Positions 11,565-23,058 of a stretch of 64,000 nt of DNA are shown here, in pieces. The DNA is taken from the NCBI GenBank assembly GCA_001972305.1, contig BDDD01000081.1, positions 390,444 through 454,443 of the forward strand, written 5' to 3'. Within the stretch, counting starts at the first letter, position 1, and the number at the start of each line of letters is the position of its first letter. Position numbers and translations under genes: made by a program. This DNA comes from Cephalotus follicularis (lineage: Eukaryota; Streptophyta; Magnoliopsida; Oxalidales; Cephalotaceae). Under the pieces are notes generated by a model, which was not told the origin of the DNA, made no database searches, and saw only the letters and a program-made list of their open reading frames with translations.

Positions 11565-12264
11565 GTTATGCTATGAACAAGGGAGCTATCGAGGTCTGCT
11601 TAAGTTTGAAGGTACTATTCTTATTTCTCTATAAATAACATGGACTTTTATAAATCCTGGTTCATTCTGTTTATGCATTACCTTGCATTTTGTTTGCCAT
11701 GTTGATGTGAAACCTGAATATTTATTGGATGTTATGTAAATTAACACCCCATTAGGAGAGTTTACTCATCCTGAATTGGTGTGTAAGTCATGTACTATGA
11801 AAATAGCTGACCCTAACGGATCGTAATGTCGTTTGGGGTGACCAAAGCCCTGCTACATACGTAAACCTTACGAATAAGGTGTGTAGTCCATATCTTGACC
11901 AATTCATCCTAATCTCCTTCGATGATGTGTTAGTGCATTCCAAGTCTACAGTATGCCATGGAAGCGGTTGCGCTGAGCATGGCGCGTCCTGCGAGATCCT
12001 CGATGGTATGCCAAGTTCAGTAAATATGAATTTTGGTTAGCGGAGGAAGTTTTCCTCGGTCACATTGTCTCTAGTCCTGGTTCATCTGTGGAGCTAACAA
12101 GGATAGAAGCAGTAAAGGATTGGAAACGGCTAACCAACGTGACTGAGATCCATAGTTTCTTAGGCTTAGCGGGCTATTACCGCCGCTTTGTGGAGGAAAT
12201 TTTTCGGATTATTACACCATTGACCCGATTGACGCAGAAAGACAATGTAAGCGATGACATTTGT
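11565..12264 (+). pseudogene. T2 pol remnant, part 1 (RT)
   Basis: Highly decayed gypsy internal region hosting T1. Up to about 11820 I see only AT-rich sequence without recognisable motifs. Then the remains of RT appear across frames: VMSFGVTKA, YLDQFILISFDDVLVHSK (catalytic box still with two Asp), [16 protein letters not shown] and, in one frame from 12088, [19 protein letters not shown]. It breaks off at 12264 where solo LTR X begins, in the connection region before RNase H. Its upstream half lies left of the window, beyond T1. Confidence 0.8.
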
Positions 12265-12577
12265 TGTTCACTTAAAAAGAATGATGATGTTTTAAAATTT
12301 ATAGCCGCAAGTGCACGGATCATGCAGTAACGGGTCGAACGCAGGGAAACGTAAACTAGTTGTACTTTATTCAACCTAGGCGAAGTATACCAAATTTGAG
12401 ATAAACTATTAAAAACTACTCCTAATTATGCAAAATAAAATAAATAATCGAAACAAGAAATTAAGACTTTAAAATCGTTGAATTCGAAATACCAAGAAAT
12501 AAAACATGCAATTTTTAAACTAAATCAAAACAACTAATAAAAAGTGAAGAGAAAATATATAATTAAGAAACGGTTTT

Positions 12578-13629
12578 GGGGTATAGAAACTCACCGTAGA
12601 TTGTATTGAACAATTCCATTTGCTTGAACGATCATACCTTGATAAACAACGGCAGCTAGGTCGATACGGAGTGCGACGGTGATGACAAGACGTATGAGTA
12701 GACATGCTAGGTCTATACGAAGTACGGCAACGACGGCGACAAAACGTATGAGTAGACATGCTAGGTCTATACGAAGTGTGTTCGTTGCGACAAATCGTAT
12801 GAGTAGACTCCGTTGATTTAAGCACCATTTATTCACCAACTTTCAGCTTCACCGACAAGATGTTTGTGGATTTTAATCAGGCAGACAAAGTGTGTGCAAA
12901 GGAAGAAATATTGAAGAACAAATCAACAATTCAAGGATTTTTATTGATGGAATTGAAACAATAACAATATAGGTTTTGTTCTTCCCCAAAACCTTAAAAA
13001 GTTTAGCTACTAAACATTGTGAAACAAAACTAAAATTGATAAAGAAAATAGGGTTTCTACAACCTCTACTTACTCTTTGGCCGGAATTACATTGCTTTTA
13101 TACTATAAAACTGATCAAAAACGGAAATAAAGCAATCCTAGTTACAAAATCTGGCAAAAAATCTAACTTTCTATTTCTGCTGCAGAGAAAGACGTCGACT
13201 TCTTTTGAAAGACGTCGATGTCTTCTTGTAAAAGTCGCGTTTTGCTGAGATGCGCGTGAAAGACGTCGACCCTTTAGATGAAAGACGTCGATCCCTTTTG
13301 GTCCAAAAGTTACAGGTCAATTTTGCACAAAGTCGTCGATCCCTATGATGACAGACGTCGATCCCTTTCTCATAGCTCTTGAAGGTCAGTTGCATTTTCC
13401 AGAAAAGACGTCGATCCTCATAGAAAGACGTCGACGCTTTTGATGTAAACTCAGAAAGGACATCGATGCGTATGAAAGGCGTCGACGATTTTGCTCTGTT
13501 TTGTCAATTCTTCAATCTTTACACTTTAAAGCTCTAATTTGCACAACTTTGGGTAGTATTCTTGCACTTTGGTCATTTAGCTCTTATACCTGAAAATCAA
13601 CATAACACAACCAAAGTAGTCTATTCCAA
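12578..13629. repeat. 1,052-bp tandem repeat, copy 1
   Basis: Begins GGGGTATAGAAACTCACCG and ends GTCTATTCCA. The following 1,052 bases repeat it with few substitutions. It contains a short sub-repeat (ATGAGTAGACATGCTAGGTC at 12687 and again near 12750) and a cluster of GACGTCGA motifs at 13190-13490. Confidence 0.9.
13190..13490. repeat. GACGTCGA motif cluster in X, copy 1
   Basis: About ten copies of AAAGACGTCGAY or close variants, spaced roughly 20-40 bases, first at 13190, 13211, 13262 and 13284. The equivalent cluster in copy 2 is at 14240-14545. Similar motifs occur in S1, C1 and S4. Confidence 0.8.
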
Positions 13630-14681
13630 GGGGTATAGAAACTCACCGTAGATTGTATTGAACAATTCCATTTGCTTGAACGATCATACCTTGATAAACA
13701 ACGGCAGCTAGGTCGATACGGAGTGCGGCGGTGATGACAAGACGTATGAGTAGACATGCTAGGTCTTTACGAAGTACGACAACGGCGGCGGTAAGACATA
13801 TGAGTAGACATGCTAGGTCTATACGAAGTGTGTTCGTTGCGACAAATCGTATGAGTAGACTCTGTTGATTTAAGCACCATTTATTCACCAACTTTCAGCT
13901 TCACCGACAAGATGATTGTGGATTTCAATTAGACAGACAAAGTGTGTGCAAAGGAAGAAATATTGAAGAACAAATCAAATATTCAAGGATTTTTATTGAT
14001 GGAATTGAAACAATAACAATCTAGGCTTTGTTCTTCCCCAAAACCTTAAAAAGTTTAGCTACTAAACATTGTGAAACAAAACTGAAATTGATAAAGAAAA
14101 TAGGGTTTCTATAGCCTCTACTTACTCTTTGGCCAGAATTACATTGCTTTTATACTATAAAACTGATCAAAAACGGAAATAAAGCAATCCTAGTTACAAA
14201 ATCTGGCAAAAAATCTAACTTTCTATTTCTGCTGCAGAGAAAGACGTCGACTTCTTTTGAAAGACGTCGATGTCTTCTTGTAAAAGTCGCGTTTTGCTGA
14301 GATGCGCGTGAAAGACGTCGACCCTTTAGATGAAAGACGTCGATCCCTTTTGGTCCAAAAGTTACAGGTCAATTTTGCACAAAGACGTCGATCCCTATGA
14401 AGAAAGACGTCGATCCCTTTCTCATAGCTCTTGAAGGTCAGTTGCATTTTCCAGAAAAGACGTCGATCCTCATAGAAAGACGTCGACGCTTTTGATGTAA
14501 ACTCAGAAAGGACATCGATGCGTATGAAAGGCGTCGACGATTTTGCTCTGTTTTGTCAATTCTTCAATCTTTACACTTTAAAGCTCTAATTTGCACAACT
14601 TTGGGTAGTATTCTTGCACTTTGGTCATTTAGCTCTTATACCTGAAAATCAACATAACACAACCAAAGTAGTCTATTCCAA
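13630..14681. repeat. 1,052-bp tandem repeat, copy 2
   Basis: Direct head-to-tail copy of 12578-13629. Differences by eye are scattered single bases, for example AAAGTCGTCGAT in copy 1 against AAAGACGTCGAT here, so the duplication is recent compared with decay of the surrounding T2 pol. Confidence 0.9.
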
Positions 14682-14735
14682 ACATAAAAATATCACAAAT
14701 AGATCATTAAAAACAACACATTTTTATGCTAAACA

Positions 14736-16009
14736 GTTGTGAAGGGAGCTTTTAGGAGTTAAAACATTGTTTTATATCTGTGACGGAGATGGTTTTACCT
14801 TAGGGTAGTGAAGATTGTGTGGTATATAGTGATGCCACAGGAAATGGTTGAATTGTGTTTGTGGTTATATGGGGAAGTGAGCGCCTATGTCTCAAGGAAA
14901 GTTGGAATCTCATGAGTAAGTCGTTCCACTCATGACCTAGAAATTGCAGCGTTAGCTGTGCTCAGCGGAAATGGAGACCCTATCTATACGGCACAAAGTT
15001 TGAGGTTTTCACAGATCACAAGAGTCCGAAACATCTTTTCTCCCAGATGGATCTAAATATGAGACAAATAAATAAGGTAGATGGAGCTGCTCCATAGTTA
15101 CATCTGTGAAATCCAACATCACCCAGGTCAGGCTAATGTGGTGGCAAACGCCTTAAGTTTTCGATTAACTTGCTTGACAATCTCCCAAGTTCAAGCACGA
15201 CCATGGTTGATTGATAGAATTAGAGAGGCTCGAAGGATGGATGGTGAATTGCTTAAGGCTACATTATAGGATCAAGATGGATTTAAACCCGAATTCTTGC
15301 TTCATGGGGATGAATTGATGAGATTTCAAGGCAGAGCTTGTATCCCTTACAATAAATGGCTGAAGGGTGAGCTATGGTCACAAGCATATCGCTCCAGTTT
15401 CTCAGTGCATTCGGTGATTAACAAGATGTGCCCAGATCTATAGCTCAATCTGGTGGAATGACCTGAAGAGGGAGTAGGTATAGTTGCCTACAGGCTTGCC
15501 CTACCACTCAACCTATGGGATCAGCATCTATCTCGTAAGGCATGGTACATGGACAAAATCATAGTGGTGTAATGGGCATGCATAATGGATTGGGGTGGCA
15601 GTTTGGATGAACATCTGTCGTTGGTAGAATTCCCAGTGAGAGGTCATGTATTGCATGATGTGTTTCGTGTCTCAATGCTTATCATGTATTATCCAGCTCC
15701 TTCTCACATGCTACCATATCAGTCGTTAGAGTTAAGGATGGATACGAGCTCGAAGAGAATATCTATATTTAGAGATGGTTTTGGAATGATATGGACGCTG
15801 ACTAGCGATGGAATGTGAGTTATATGGTTATGGACCGTATGGTCATGGATTGAATGACTGGATGAAGTGGTTAAGGAACAAGGAAAATGCCCTAACTGAA
15901 GTCTTATGGCAATGTTATGTGTCTGAGAAAGCCGCACAGGACAAGAGATAGAAATGAAGACATTGTACCCTCACATGTTTTAACCAGGGAATCTCGGGAC
16001 AAGATTTCT
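14736..16009 (+). pseudogene. T2 pol remnant, part 2 (RNase H, integrase, chromodomain)
   Basis: Continues T2 pol after solo LTR X. Fragments in several frames: [40 protein letters not shown] (15115-15160), an HHCC-like SVHS segment near 15400, a shortened integrase core, HDVFRVSMLIMYYPAPSHMLPYQS near 15655 and the last chromodomain strand VLWQCYVSEKAA near 15900. Much of the integrase core between 15470 and 15640 is missing. Many frameshifts and stops show T2 is older than T1. Confidence 0.8.
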
Positions 16010-16024
16010 CTAAGGAGGGGAGGA

Positions 16025-17571
16025 TGTAATACCCTGAATATAAATAAATAAATATATATATATATTTAAAAAGAAAAAAAATAAAAGCGCACGGCTTTAA
16101 AACGCCAGGCACTTCAACCCAAAGGCAGCGGGCGCATTAGGCCAACGCCTTCGATTCTATGAACTCCGTTATGCTCCGAATTTTGATATGTTTAGAAAGT
16201 CAGTATGATATTTTGTGAAAATGAATATTTTATGGCTTTATAATTCGGTTCTGAAATGTGATGCAATAGTCTCTTTATTTGAAAATAAATGAGTTGATTT
16301 CTGACTATGAAAGTATACTGATTTTGATAACGAATATGACGTTCACATTAGGAAGTATGTTGAAGATTATGATATGTTCAGAAAATGTTTAGAGAATATG
16401 TCTATGTTTTTAAACTATTTTGGGATGAATAATATTTTTGAAATAAGGATGTACATAGATATTTCCTACCTATGGAGGTACGATAGGCATGTCGTAGGCC
16501 TGGAACGGGGACATGACACTTCCGTAGCGGTGTGATTAGTCTACGGTGTCTCTGTATGTTATGAATAAATCCCATGAGGTGGATTTATGGATCCGCTATG
16601 TATGATAGAGACGTATGAATCGATTCTAGTTTATGGCATATGTGTTGAGATATGCAATATGTGATATGATATGGATTATGGGGATTGATTGTGTAGTGTC
16701 GTACACGTCTTTCCATTTGGCATGTGGGCCTCATGAACCACTTGCACCTATGCATATGTGTATGCACTTTGGATCTTGGTAATGAGATTATGGAATTGGA
16801 TAAGTCTCTGTTATTTGCTTTGGATCTCTGTGATGAGATTATGGAATCGGATAAGTTTTTGTTTTGGAATCTTTAACTCGGATAATGTTAAAGAAATTAG
16901 ATATTGTTTCGGTTACTGTTTTGAAATTTAGATTTTGTTGTGAACTTGGATTATGTTTTGAAATTTGATTAACGATTTGCAAATTGGATATTTGTTTTGA
17001 CTTTATAGCATGACTACTTACTTTTGCTTTCGGAAATAATGTTAAATTATTTTTTGTATGAGGTATATGATATTAAAAGGTTCAGGTATTTTCTATCCAT
17101 TCAAGTATCGTTTTACGTTTTATGATTTGATATCCATACTGAGGTTTGCTCAGCCGCGTTTTTGTTTTCAATACGGCAGGTATTCTGGGTCAGCATCCGG
17201 GCAATGTGTGATGAGCGAGATGTCACCTATGCTTAAGGATCATCTAGGGGATTGGTCCGGTCATGTTTAGTTATTTTATGGTCATCTTAAGACCCCTTTT
17301 GAACAATGTTATGCCTTTCAGTTTATGACTTTGGATTTTGTTTAAGCTTTCAGACTACGATTTTAGTTTTAGATTATGAATAAAGTTTCAGACTACGTTT
17401 TAGATGATGAATGTTCTGTTTAGACCATCACGCATTTTGAATAAAAGATAAGTTAAAATTTTGATAAAACGAATAAAGGTGAGCTTTGATATATCGTTAA
17501 ATATGGATACATGCTAAGTTATGTTTTAGATTAGGAAACCGTAACGACTCCCGCAGATCGGGGGTGTTACA
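16025..17571 (+). mobile_element. T2 3' LTR
   Basis: Starts TGTAATACCCTGAATA after a purine tract (TAAGGAGGGGAGGA, 16011-16024) and ends GGGGGTGTTACA. Length 1,547 bp. It shares the block CCTATGG...GGCATGTCGT...CACTTCCGTAGCGGTGTGATT and the end hairpins with the T1 LTR. T3 pol resumes at 17572, so T2 was inserted in T3. Confidence 0.9.
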
Positions 17572-18404
17572 CTTTTAGCGACATTCTGATATATTTGAAG
17601 AGTATTGAGGAGCATATGCAGCATCCGAGGATTGTGTTGCAAACTCTACAAAAGGAACGGTTATTTGATAAATTCAGTAAGTGTGAATTTTTGTTAGATC
17701 ATGTGACTTTCCTTGGTCATATTGTATCTAGTGAAGGGTTATCTGTTGATCCTTCAAAGATTGAGAGTATTGTGAATTTGCCACAATCAAAGAATGTCAC
17801 TGAAGTTCATAGCTTCTTGGGATTGGACGGTTAATACCGAAGGTTTATTGAAGGATTTTCTAAGATTTCTAGTCCATTAACTCGTTTGACTCAGAAGAAG
17901 TCAAATTTTTACTAGGAGGACAATTGTGAAGCGTGTTTTCAGGAATTGAAGTGTCGACTAATTACTACTCCTGTTTTAGAATTACCCGAAGGTAGTGAAG
18001 ACTTTACTATTTACACTGATGCTTCTGGGAAAGGCTTGGGATGTGTTCTCATGCAACGTGGTCGAGTAATTGCTTATGCTTCAAGGAAACTGAAATCGTA
18101 CGTGGAGAATTATTATGTACACGATCTTGAATTGGCAGCCATAGTATTTTCTTTTCAGAAATGGAGACATTACCTCTATGGCGCTCAGTTTGAGATCTTC
18201 ATCGACCACAAAAGTCTGAACTACTTCTTTTCTCAGAAGAAGTTGAATATGAGACAGAGAAGGTGGGTTGAATTCTTTAATGACTACAATTGCAATATTC
18301 AATACCACCCGGGGAAGACAAATGTTGTGGCGGATGCCTTGAGTCGCAAAGCAACGATTGCTGGTGCGATGGTTTCGCAGTGGAAACTGTTGGAGGACTT
18401 TCAG
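17572..18404 (+). pseudogene. T3 reverse transcriptase end and RNase H
   Basis: T3 internal sequence starts within the RT catalytic region (the first residues are interrupted by T2; [13 protein letters not shown] remains). Then [38 protein letters not shown], a TAA at 17833 and a TAG at 17913 where relatives have Tyr and Trp. RNase H is nearly whole from 17946: [53 protein letters not shown] and [18 protein letters not shown] at 18404 replaces Arg before WNP. The upstream half is left of the window. Confidence 0.88.
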
Positions 18405-19915
18405 TGATGGAATCCATTAATGGTTTCCAGAGGTGTTATTGTTGCAAGTCTCAGAGCACAACCGGAACTTCTGGATCGCATCATGAATGCTCAGTTTATT
18501 GACATAGTGTTATGGAACATTCGCGAGAATTTAGATTCGGACTCTGATTTCTCTGTACATACTGATGGCATATTGAGGTTTTGTGGAAAAGGTATGTATT
18601 CCGGATGATGAAGGTTTACGAGATGAGCGACTGTAGCAAGCTCATAAATCACAGTACAATGTACATCTGGGAAGTTCTAAGATGTGGCATGATATGAAAA
18701 GAAACTGCTGGTGGAGTGGCATAAAGAGAGATATTGCCAAATTCGTGGCAAGATGTTTGACTTGTCAGAGAGTCAAGGCAGAACATCAGAAACCTACCAG
18801 ATTGTTACAGTCCTTGCCAGTAGTAGAATGGAAGTGGGAGCATGTAACCATCGATTTTGTGTCTGGATTGCCTAGATCACAAAATCGCCATGAGGCAGTG
18901 TGGGTTGTTGTGGACAGACTCACTAAGTCTGCTCACTTTCTTCTGATGAATATGACATATTCCATTGAGAAGTTAGCTCGACTATATATTCGGGAGATTG
19001 TGAAGTTACATGGAGTGCCGGCCGGTATTGTATGTGATCGGGATGCAAGGTTTACTTTGAGATTCTGGAGGAAGTTCCAAGCAGCTATGGGAACGACCTT
19101 TAATTTGAGAACTGCATTTCATCCACAGACTGATGGACAGTCCGAGCATACCATTCAAACTCTAGAAGATATGCTCCGGGCTTGTGTGATTGACTTTGTT
19201 GGGAGTTGGTAGGATAATATTCCACTTATTGAATTCTCCTACAATAATAGTTATCATTCAAGCATTGGAATGGCTCCTTAGGAAGCCTTATACGGGAGAA
19301 AGTGTAGATCTCCTATATGTAGGGATGAAGTGGGTGAAAGACAGGTATTGGGTCGGACCTTGTCCAAGAATCTACCGATAAGGTCATGATAGTCAGGAAA
19401 GGGTTACTCGCTGCACAAAGTTGGCAAAAAAGCTATGCAGATAAAAGAAGGAGAAAGTTGGAGTTTGAGAAGGGAGATCATGTTTTTCTGTGAATGTCAC
19501 CTTCAAAAGGGATATCCAGATTTGGCCATAAGGGAAAGTTAGCTCCACGGTATATCGGACCGTACGAGTTATTTGAGAGAGTTGGGAAAGTAGCATATTA
19601 GATAGCATTACCACCCAATTTATCCAATGTACACAATATATTTCATGTTTCCATGCTATGAAAATATTTACCCGATCCTTCACATGTGTTGAGCTATGAT
19701 CTGGGTTTTATCAGTGACAATCTCTCATACGAAGAAAGGCCAACGAGGATTCTGGACAGGAAGGAGAAAGTATTGTGAACTAAGACCATTCCAATGGTGA
19801 AAGTTCTTTGGCAGTTTTACGGAGCTGAAGAAGCTACATGGGAACGTGAAGTTGAAATGATGGAAGCATTCCCTCATTTATTTGGTATGTAAATATTTAA
19901 ATTCCAGGACGAATT
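18405..19915 (+). pseudogene. T3 integrase and chromodomain
   Basis: Zinc region around 18630-18770 (SSKMWHDMKRNCWWSG, CLTCQRVKAEH). Core intact from 18682 to 19210 with TIDFVSGLP, VCDRDARFT and DGQSEHTIQ, so all three acidic residues remain. Stops at 19210 and 19279 and a frameshift near 19360 break the C-terminal part; GKLAPRYIGPYE and NVHNIFHVSML remnants follow. The chromodomain tail (ILDRKEKVL, PMVKVLWQFYGAEEATWE, FPHLFGM) ends near 19890. Close in sequence to T5 and T6. Confidence 0.88.
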
Positions 19916-20107
19916 TTTTGTAAGGTTGGGGGAATGTAATAACCGCAAATTTCAATTAATGTCTATTGTATAATTCATGAATAAATTATACATTAAATTG
20001 AAATTAAATGTGCATTTATTATGGGAATTATGAACTTAATTGAATGGAATTTGGAATAAATTGAAGTAAGTTGAAAGTTGAGTGAATGAATCTTAGAAAC
20101 TAGATTT

Positions 20108-20235
20108 TGGCGCCCAACCATCGACGCTAAAGAAGAAGAGCTGACACTTTGAACAAGTGCAAACCGTTGACGCCCAACGCCAAACCATCGACGCTTTGTA
20201 CCTAGCCGTCGACGCCAAGGAGCATACCATCGAAG
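20108..20235 (+). repeat. GTCGAC-core repeat cluster 1 in T3 LTR
   Basis: Several copies of ACCATCGACGCT/CCGTCGACGCC-type motifs (for example 20118, 20186 and 20207), 173-300 bases from the LTR start. Confidence 0.75.
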
Positions 20236-21027
20236 CTTTGAACGATGAAAGGTGTGTGCTACGTGTTGATTGAAACACAACAGTGGCACAATTTTTATCC
20301 TTTGAACGGCCGGTGTCCTAGGACGTGTTAAAGCTTATAAAACGTGTCACCAGCTGATGGTTAAGGGAGATTAGTGTCTTGCATGTGTCTTCAACCTGCA
20401 ACCTGCCAAACAGAAGAAAGTGAAAGACAAAAAAAAAATGAAAAGAAAATAGAGTGAATGAGAGAGAGAAAGGAAAATGGTAAAAGTTTGAGTTAGAGCA
20501 TCAGACGAATTACTGATGAAAAACCCTTTATATCAGCTATTTTATGAGCTGAAATAAGAGATAGAAACAATTGAAAGGAGAGGGAATTGTGCTAGAATTT
20601 TCTGGAAGTTGCAAGTTAAAGGAATTGATTCAAAGTTGAGTTTGAGAGCCTTGATTTGTACTGGTAAGCTACTGATCTGAATACAGTTATTGTTATCATG
20701 GTTAAACAACTATATATACCTACTGATTTTCACTATATATCATCTGTTAACATACAACCATAGATTGAATTTGGAAATTGAAGATTGGATTGGAGTGAAG
20801 AGTTTTGAGCTATAAAAGTGAATAATCAATTCAAATTGATTGTGGGATTGCAAATTGAGGTAGGAATTATGACATGATTTTAAACATATAGCTTGTATTT
20901 CGTGTTGTGATGACTTATACGTGATTGCATGTTGTTATTGGAATGATTGAAGTATGAAGAATACATGCTCTATTTTACTTTTTGCTACTGTGATTGCATG
21001 AACGACATAAAATACTGACGTTTAATA

Positions 21028-21215
21028 TAGGACCGTCGACGCTTAGGGAGAATTGTCTGCACTTAAGAGTAGACATGTGGTGCTTAAGATATAATGTTCG
21101 ACGCTTCAAGTGTAAAACGTAGCGCTTAAGGACTAAACTGTCGATGCCTAAGTAGAAACTGTCGACGCTTGGTATGCCCGACGATGCTTTAGTAGAAACC
21201 ATCGACGCTTAAGGG
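21028..21215 (+). repeat. GTCGAC-core repeat cluster 2 in T3 LTR
   Basis: Repeats of the form CCGTCGACGCTTA, CTGTCGATGCCTAAG and CTGTCGACGCTTGG, about 1,093-1,280 bases into the LTR. Confidence 0.75.
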
Positions 21216-21552
21216 CCTGTTTCGTGTTTATTTGCCCTGACTACGCTGGCTTCCATATGGACGATTCCGATAATCAATCATAGCTATTTGTAATCAATTT
21301 ATAGCATTTGAACGACTTACATCCACTGTTTGGTTGCATATATTGCTACTGATTATACTGTTTATTCACTGTTGATCCTTTAATTATGTAATGCCTGGGA
21401 TTTTCGTTAAATGTATTATTGTAATTCCCAATGTAGTTTCTTCATGAATAAATGAGAATTATGATTTTTCCATCTTGGAATATTAAACCTCGAGTGAAAA
21501 CTATTAAGGAATATCGTGATAAATTGAATTTTGGAAAAAGTGCACTAATACA

Positions 21553-21690
21553 GCCGTCTGTCAAATAAAACAGTCGAGTGGGAGACTGCTTAAGAACAAC
21601 CAACAGTTAGAGAACAACAACCGACTGTTAAGCCATTTGACAACACGACAAGTTAAGAGAATAGTCGACTGTCGGAAGATAATAGTCGAA
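21553..21690 (+). repeat. CAGTCGACTG-type cluster 1 in T4 LTR
   Basis: Variants CAGCCGTCTG, CAGTCGAGTG, ACCGACTGTTA and AGTCGACTGTC at roughly 15-30 base spacing, 166-303 bases from the LTR start. Confidence 0.7.
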
Positions 21691-21932
21691 TGGATGGCGC
21701 TCTGTCAGGATAGCATGTGAAGAGATCACATGCAACAACTGACAGGAAGGGAATGGATGCCACCTGGGCGTCATGCAGCCAAAGGGAAGGAAGTATTGGA
21801 CACCTGTATGCCATTCAGGTTGAATGGAAATAGAAATGAAGCATGTTAAGTATGCAAACTAATGTAGAGGGAAGAAAATGGCACTTAGGCGCCATTCAAA
21901 CGGGTTAGGGGAGAGGGAGAGAAAACAACCTG

Positions 21933-21940
21933 CATAAAAA
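21933..21940 (+). promoter_or_regulatory. Possible TATA box in T4 LTR
   Basis: CATAAAAA in the context CCTGCATAAAAACTCTC, followed by a CT-rich stretch typical of plant transcription starts. Position about 546 into the LTR fits the end of a U3 region. No direct evidence of use. Confidence 0.3.
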
Positions 21941-22739
21941 CTCTCTTCCTCGTCTCCCTCACCCAGGACCTAAGGAAAGAAAAAACCAGAAAGAAATTAG
22001 AGAGAGACAATGAGAAATCGAGAAAGGATAGGAGAAATGAGGATATCTCTCCACTTGTTGAACCAAACTTTGAACTTGGGGTGAGCTTGAATTTGGAGCT
22101 ACTGTGGCAGGACCTGGGAAGCTTTGAGATCTACTGTTCGGACGTAAAGAGGTGGACTTTCGGTTCCTAACTTGGAATCAAAAGGTAGGGGATTTATATA
22201 TGCAAGTTTTGAGTTCAAAAATAATGTTTATTCATTGATGAAGTGCATGGTTATATGTACTGTGGATTGTTGAATTAATATCATGGTTACTGTTATTGTT
22301 AACCTGACATGCACATTGAGTTCTGGATCGAGGATGAATGGGATTGCATGCATTGCTATATTTGGCTTTCAATGGTATTATGATCAAATGAAGGAAATGC
22401 ATGAACTATGATTGTGTTCTGTCGACCATGTGATGACTATTGATGATATTCTGTGGAATGAATATGGTTGAGTAGCTTGCGATAAATTGTTGGATAAGAA
22501 TTGAATGATTTGCATACTACTGTTTCGCAGGCAGCCGACTGTTGAAGGAAAATAGCCGACTGTTCATGTAACGCTCGAGATTTTCCTATGTTGTAATTTC
22601 ACAATGTAATGTGTTTTATTGTGGAATTAATAAAGTGATGGATTTCCAAGGCTTTGATGATGTTTTCCAAACTCTAATAATGTTAAATTTTAGAGTAAAC
22701 TGTTAAAGGAATGTTAAAAGGGTGAAACGACGCTGTTTT

Positions 22740-22905
22740 GGAGGAAACGTGTCGATGCCTTTAGAAACACATCGACGTCCTTGAAGCAAAGGGGCGCACA
22801 TAACTGCAAGCACATGCACGTCGATGCAGGCATGGACATCGACGCCCTCGTGTAAAGGGGGAAAGACGTCGACGTCTTTGAAGAAGACGTCGATGCGTAA
22901 ACATC
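22740..22905 (+). repeat. GACGTCGA motif cluster in S1
   Basis: About eight motifs including GTGTCGATGCC, ACATCGACGTCC and CATCGACGCCC. The 18-base perfect palindrome AAAGACGTCGACGTCTTT is at 22862-22879. Offset from the LTR start about 175-335. Confidence 0.8.
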
Positions 22906-23058
22906 GAATATCAAACACATTACTATGCTGACAAGATAACGTGCAAGGGGGCTATATCCATGCATTTTAACATGCAAATCAAGACGTGTTGAGCATGTAA
23001 TATGGTACCCTGCACTGCTAGGACTGAAATGGCAGAAATGGGAAGGCATGTGAGAGCA

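Larger units (their letters stand above)
12265..14735. mobile_element. Solo LTR X with internal duplication
   Basis: A 2.47-kb non-coding insert splitting T2 pol between the ...DD and CE.SF.ELK codons. It starts TGTTCAC and ends CTAAACA (TG...CA) and is flanked by TTTGT (12260-12264) and GTTGT (14736-14740), a five-base target duplication with one difference. No internal coding region, so a solo LTR is the simplest reading. GTGCACGGATCATGCAGTAA with GGGTCGAACGCAGGGAAA near 12312-12350 recalls the leader-proximal end of Athila/Tat-type LTRs on the opposite strand; this family assignment is weak. Confidence 0.68.
19935..21386 (+). mobile_element. T3 3' LTR, left part
   Basis: Begins TGTAATAACCGCAAATTTC after a GGTTGGGGGAA purine tract. 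It is cut at 21386 by the 5' LTR of T4. Related to T5 and T6 LTRs. A donor-like CTGGTAAGC is at about 20661, and a shared block CTTTATATCAGCT near 20527 also occurs in T6 LTRs. Confidence 0.85.
21387..22566 (+). mobile_element. T4 5' LTR, left part
   Basis: Starts TGTAATGCCTGGG inside the T3 LTR. Contains repeat clusters with CAGTCGACTG variants (21553-21690 and from 22532), a possible TATA box, and the inverted repeat GGTTCC...GGAATC at 22162-22179 followed by AAAGGTAGGG. It ends at GTTCA, the target duplication of S1. The right part is 30370-31753; together about 2.56 kb. Confidence 0.88.

Noticed and set aside
12578-14681. Coding frames of about 70-100 codons with KTSTSF and RRRCL repeats
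   Set aside because: They are translations of the GACGTCGA DNA repeats and occur in several frames; no start or domain evidence.
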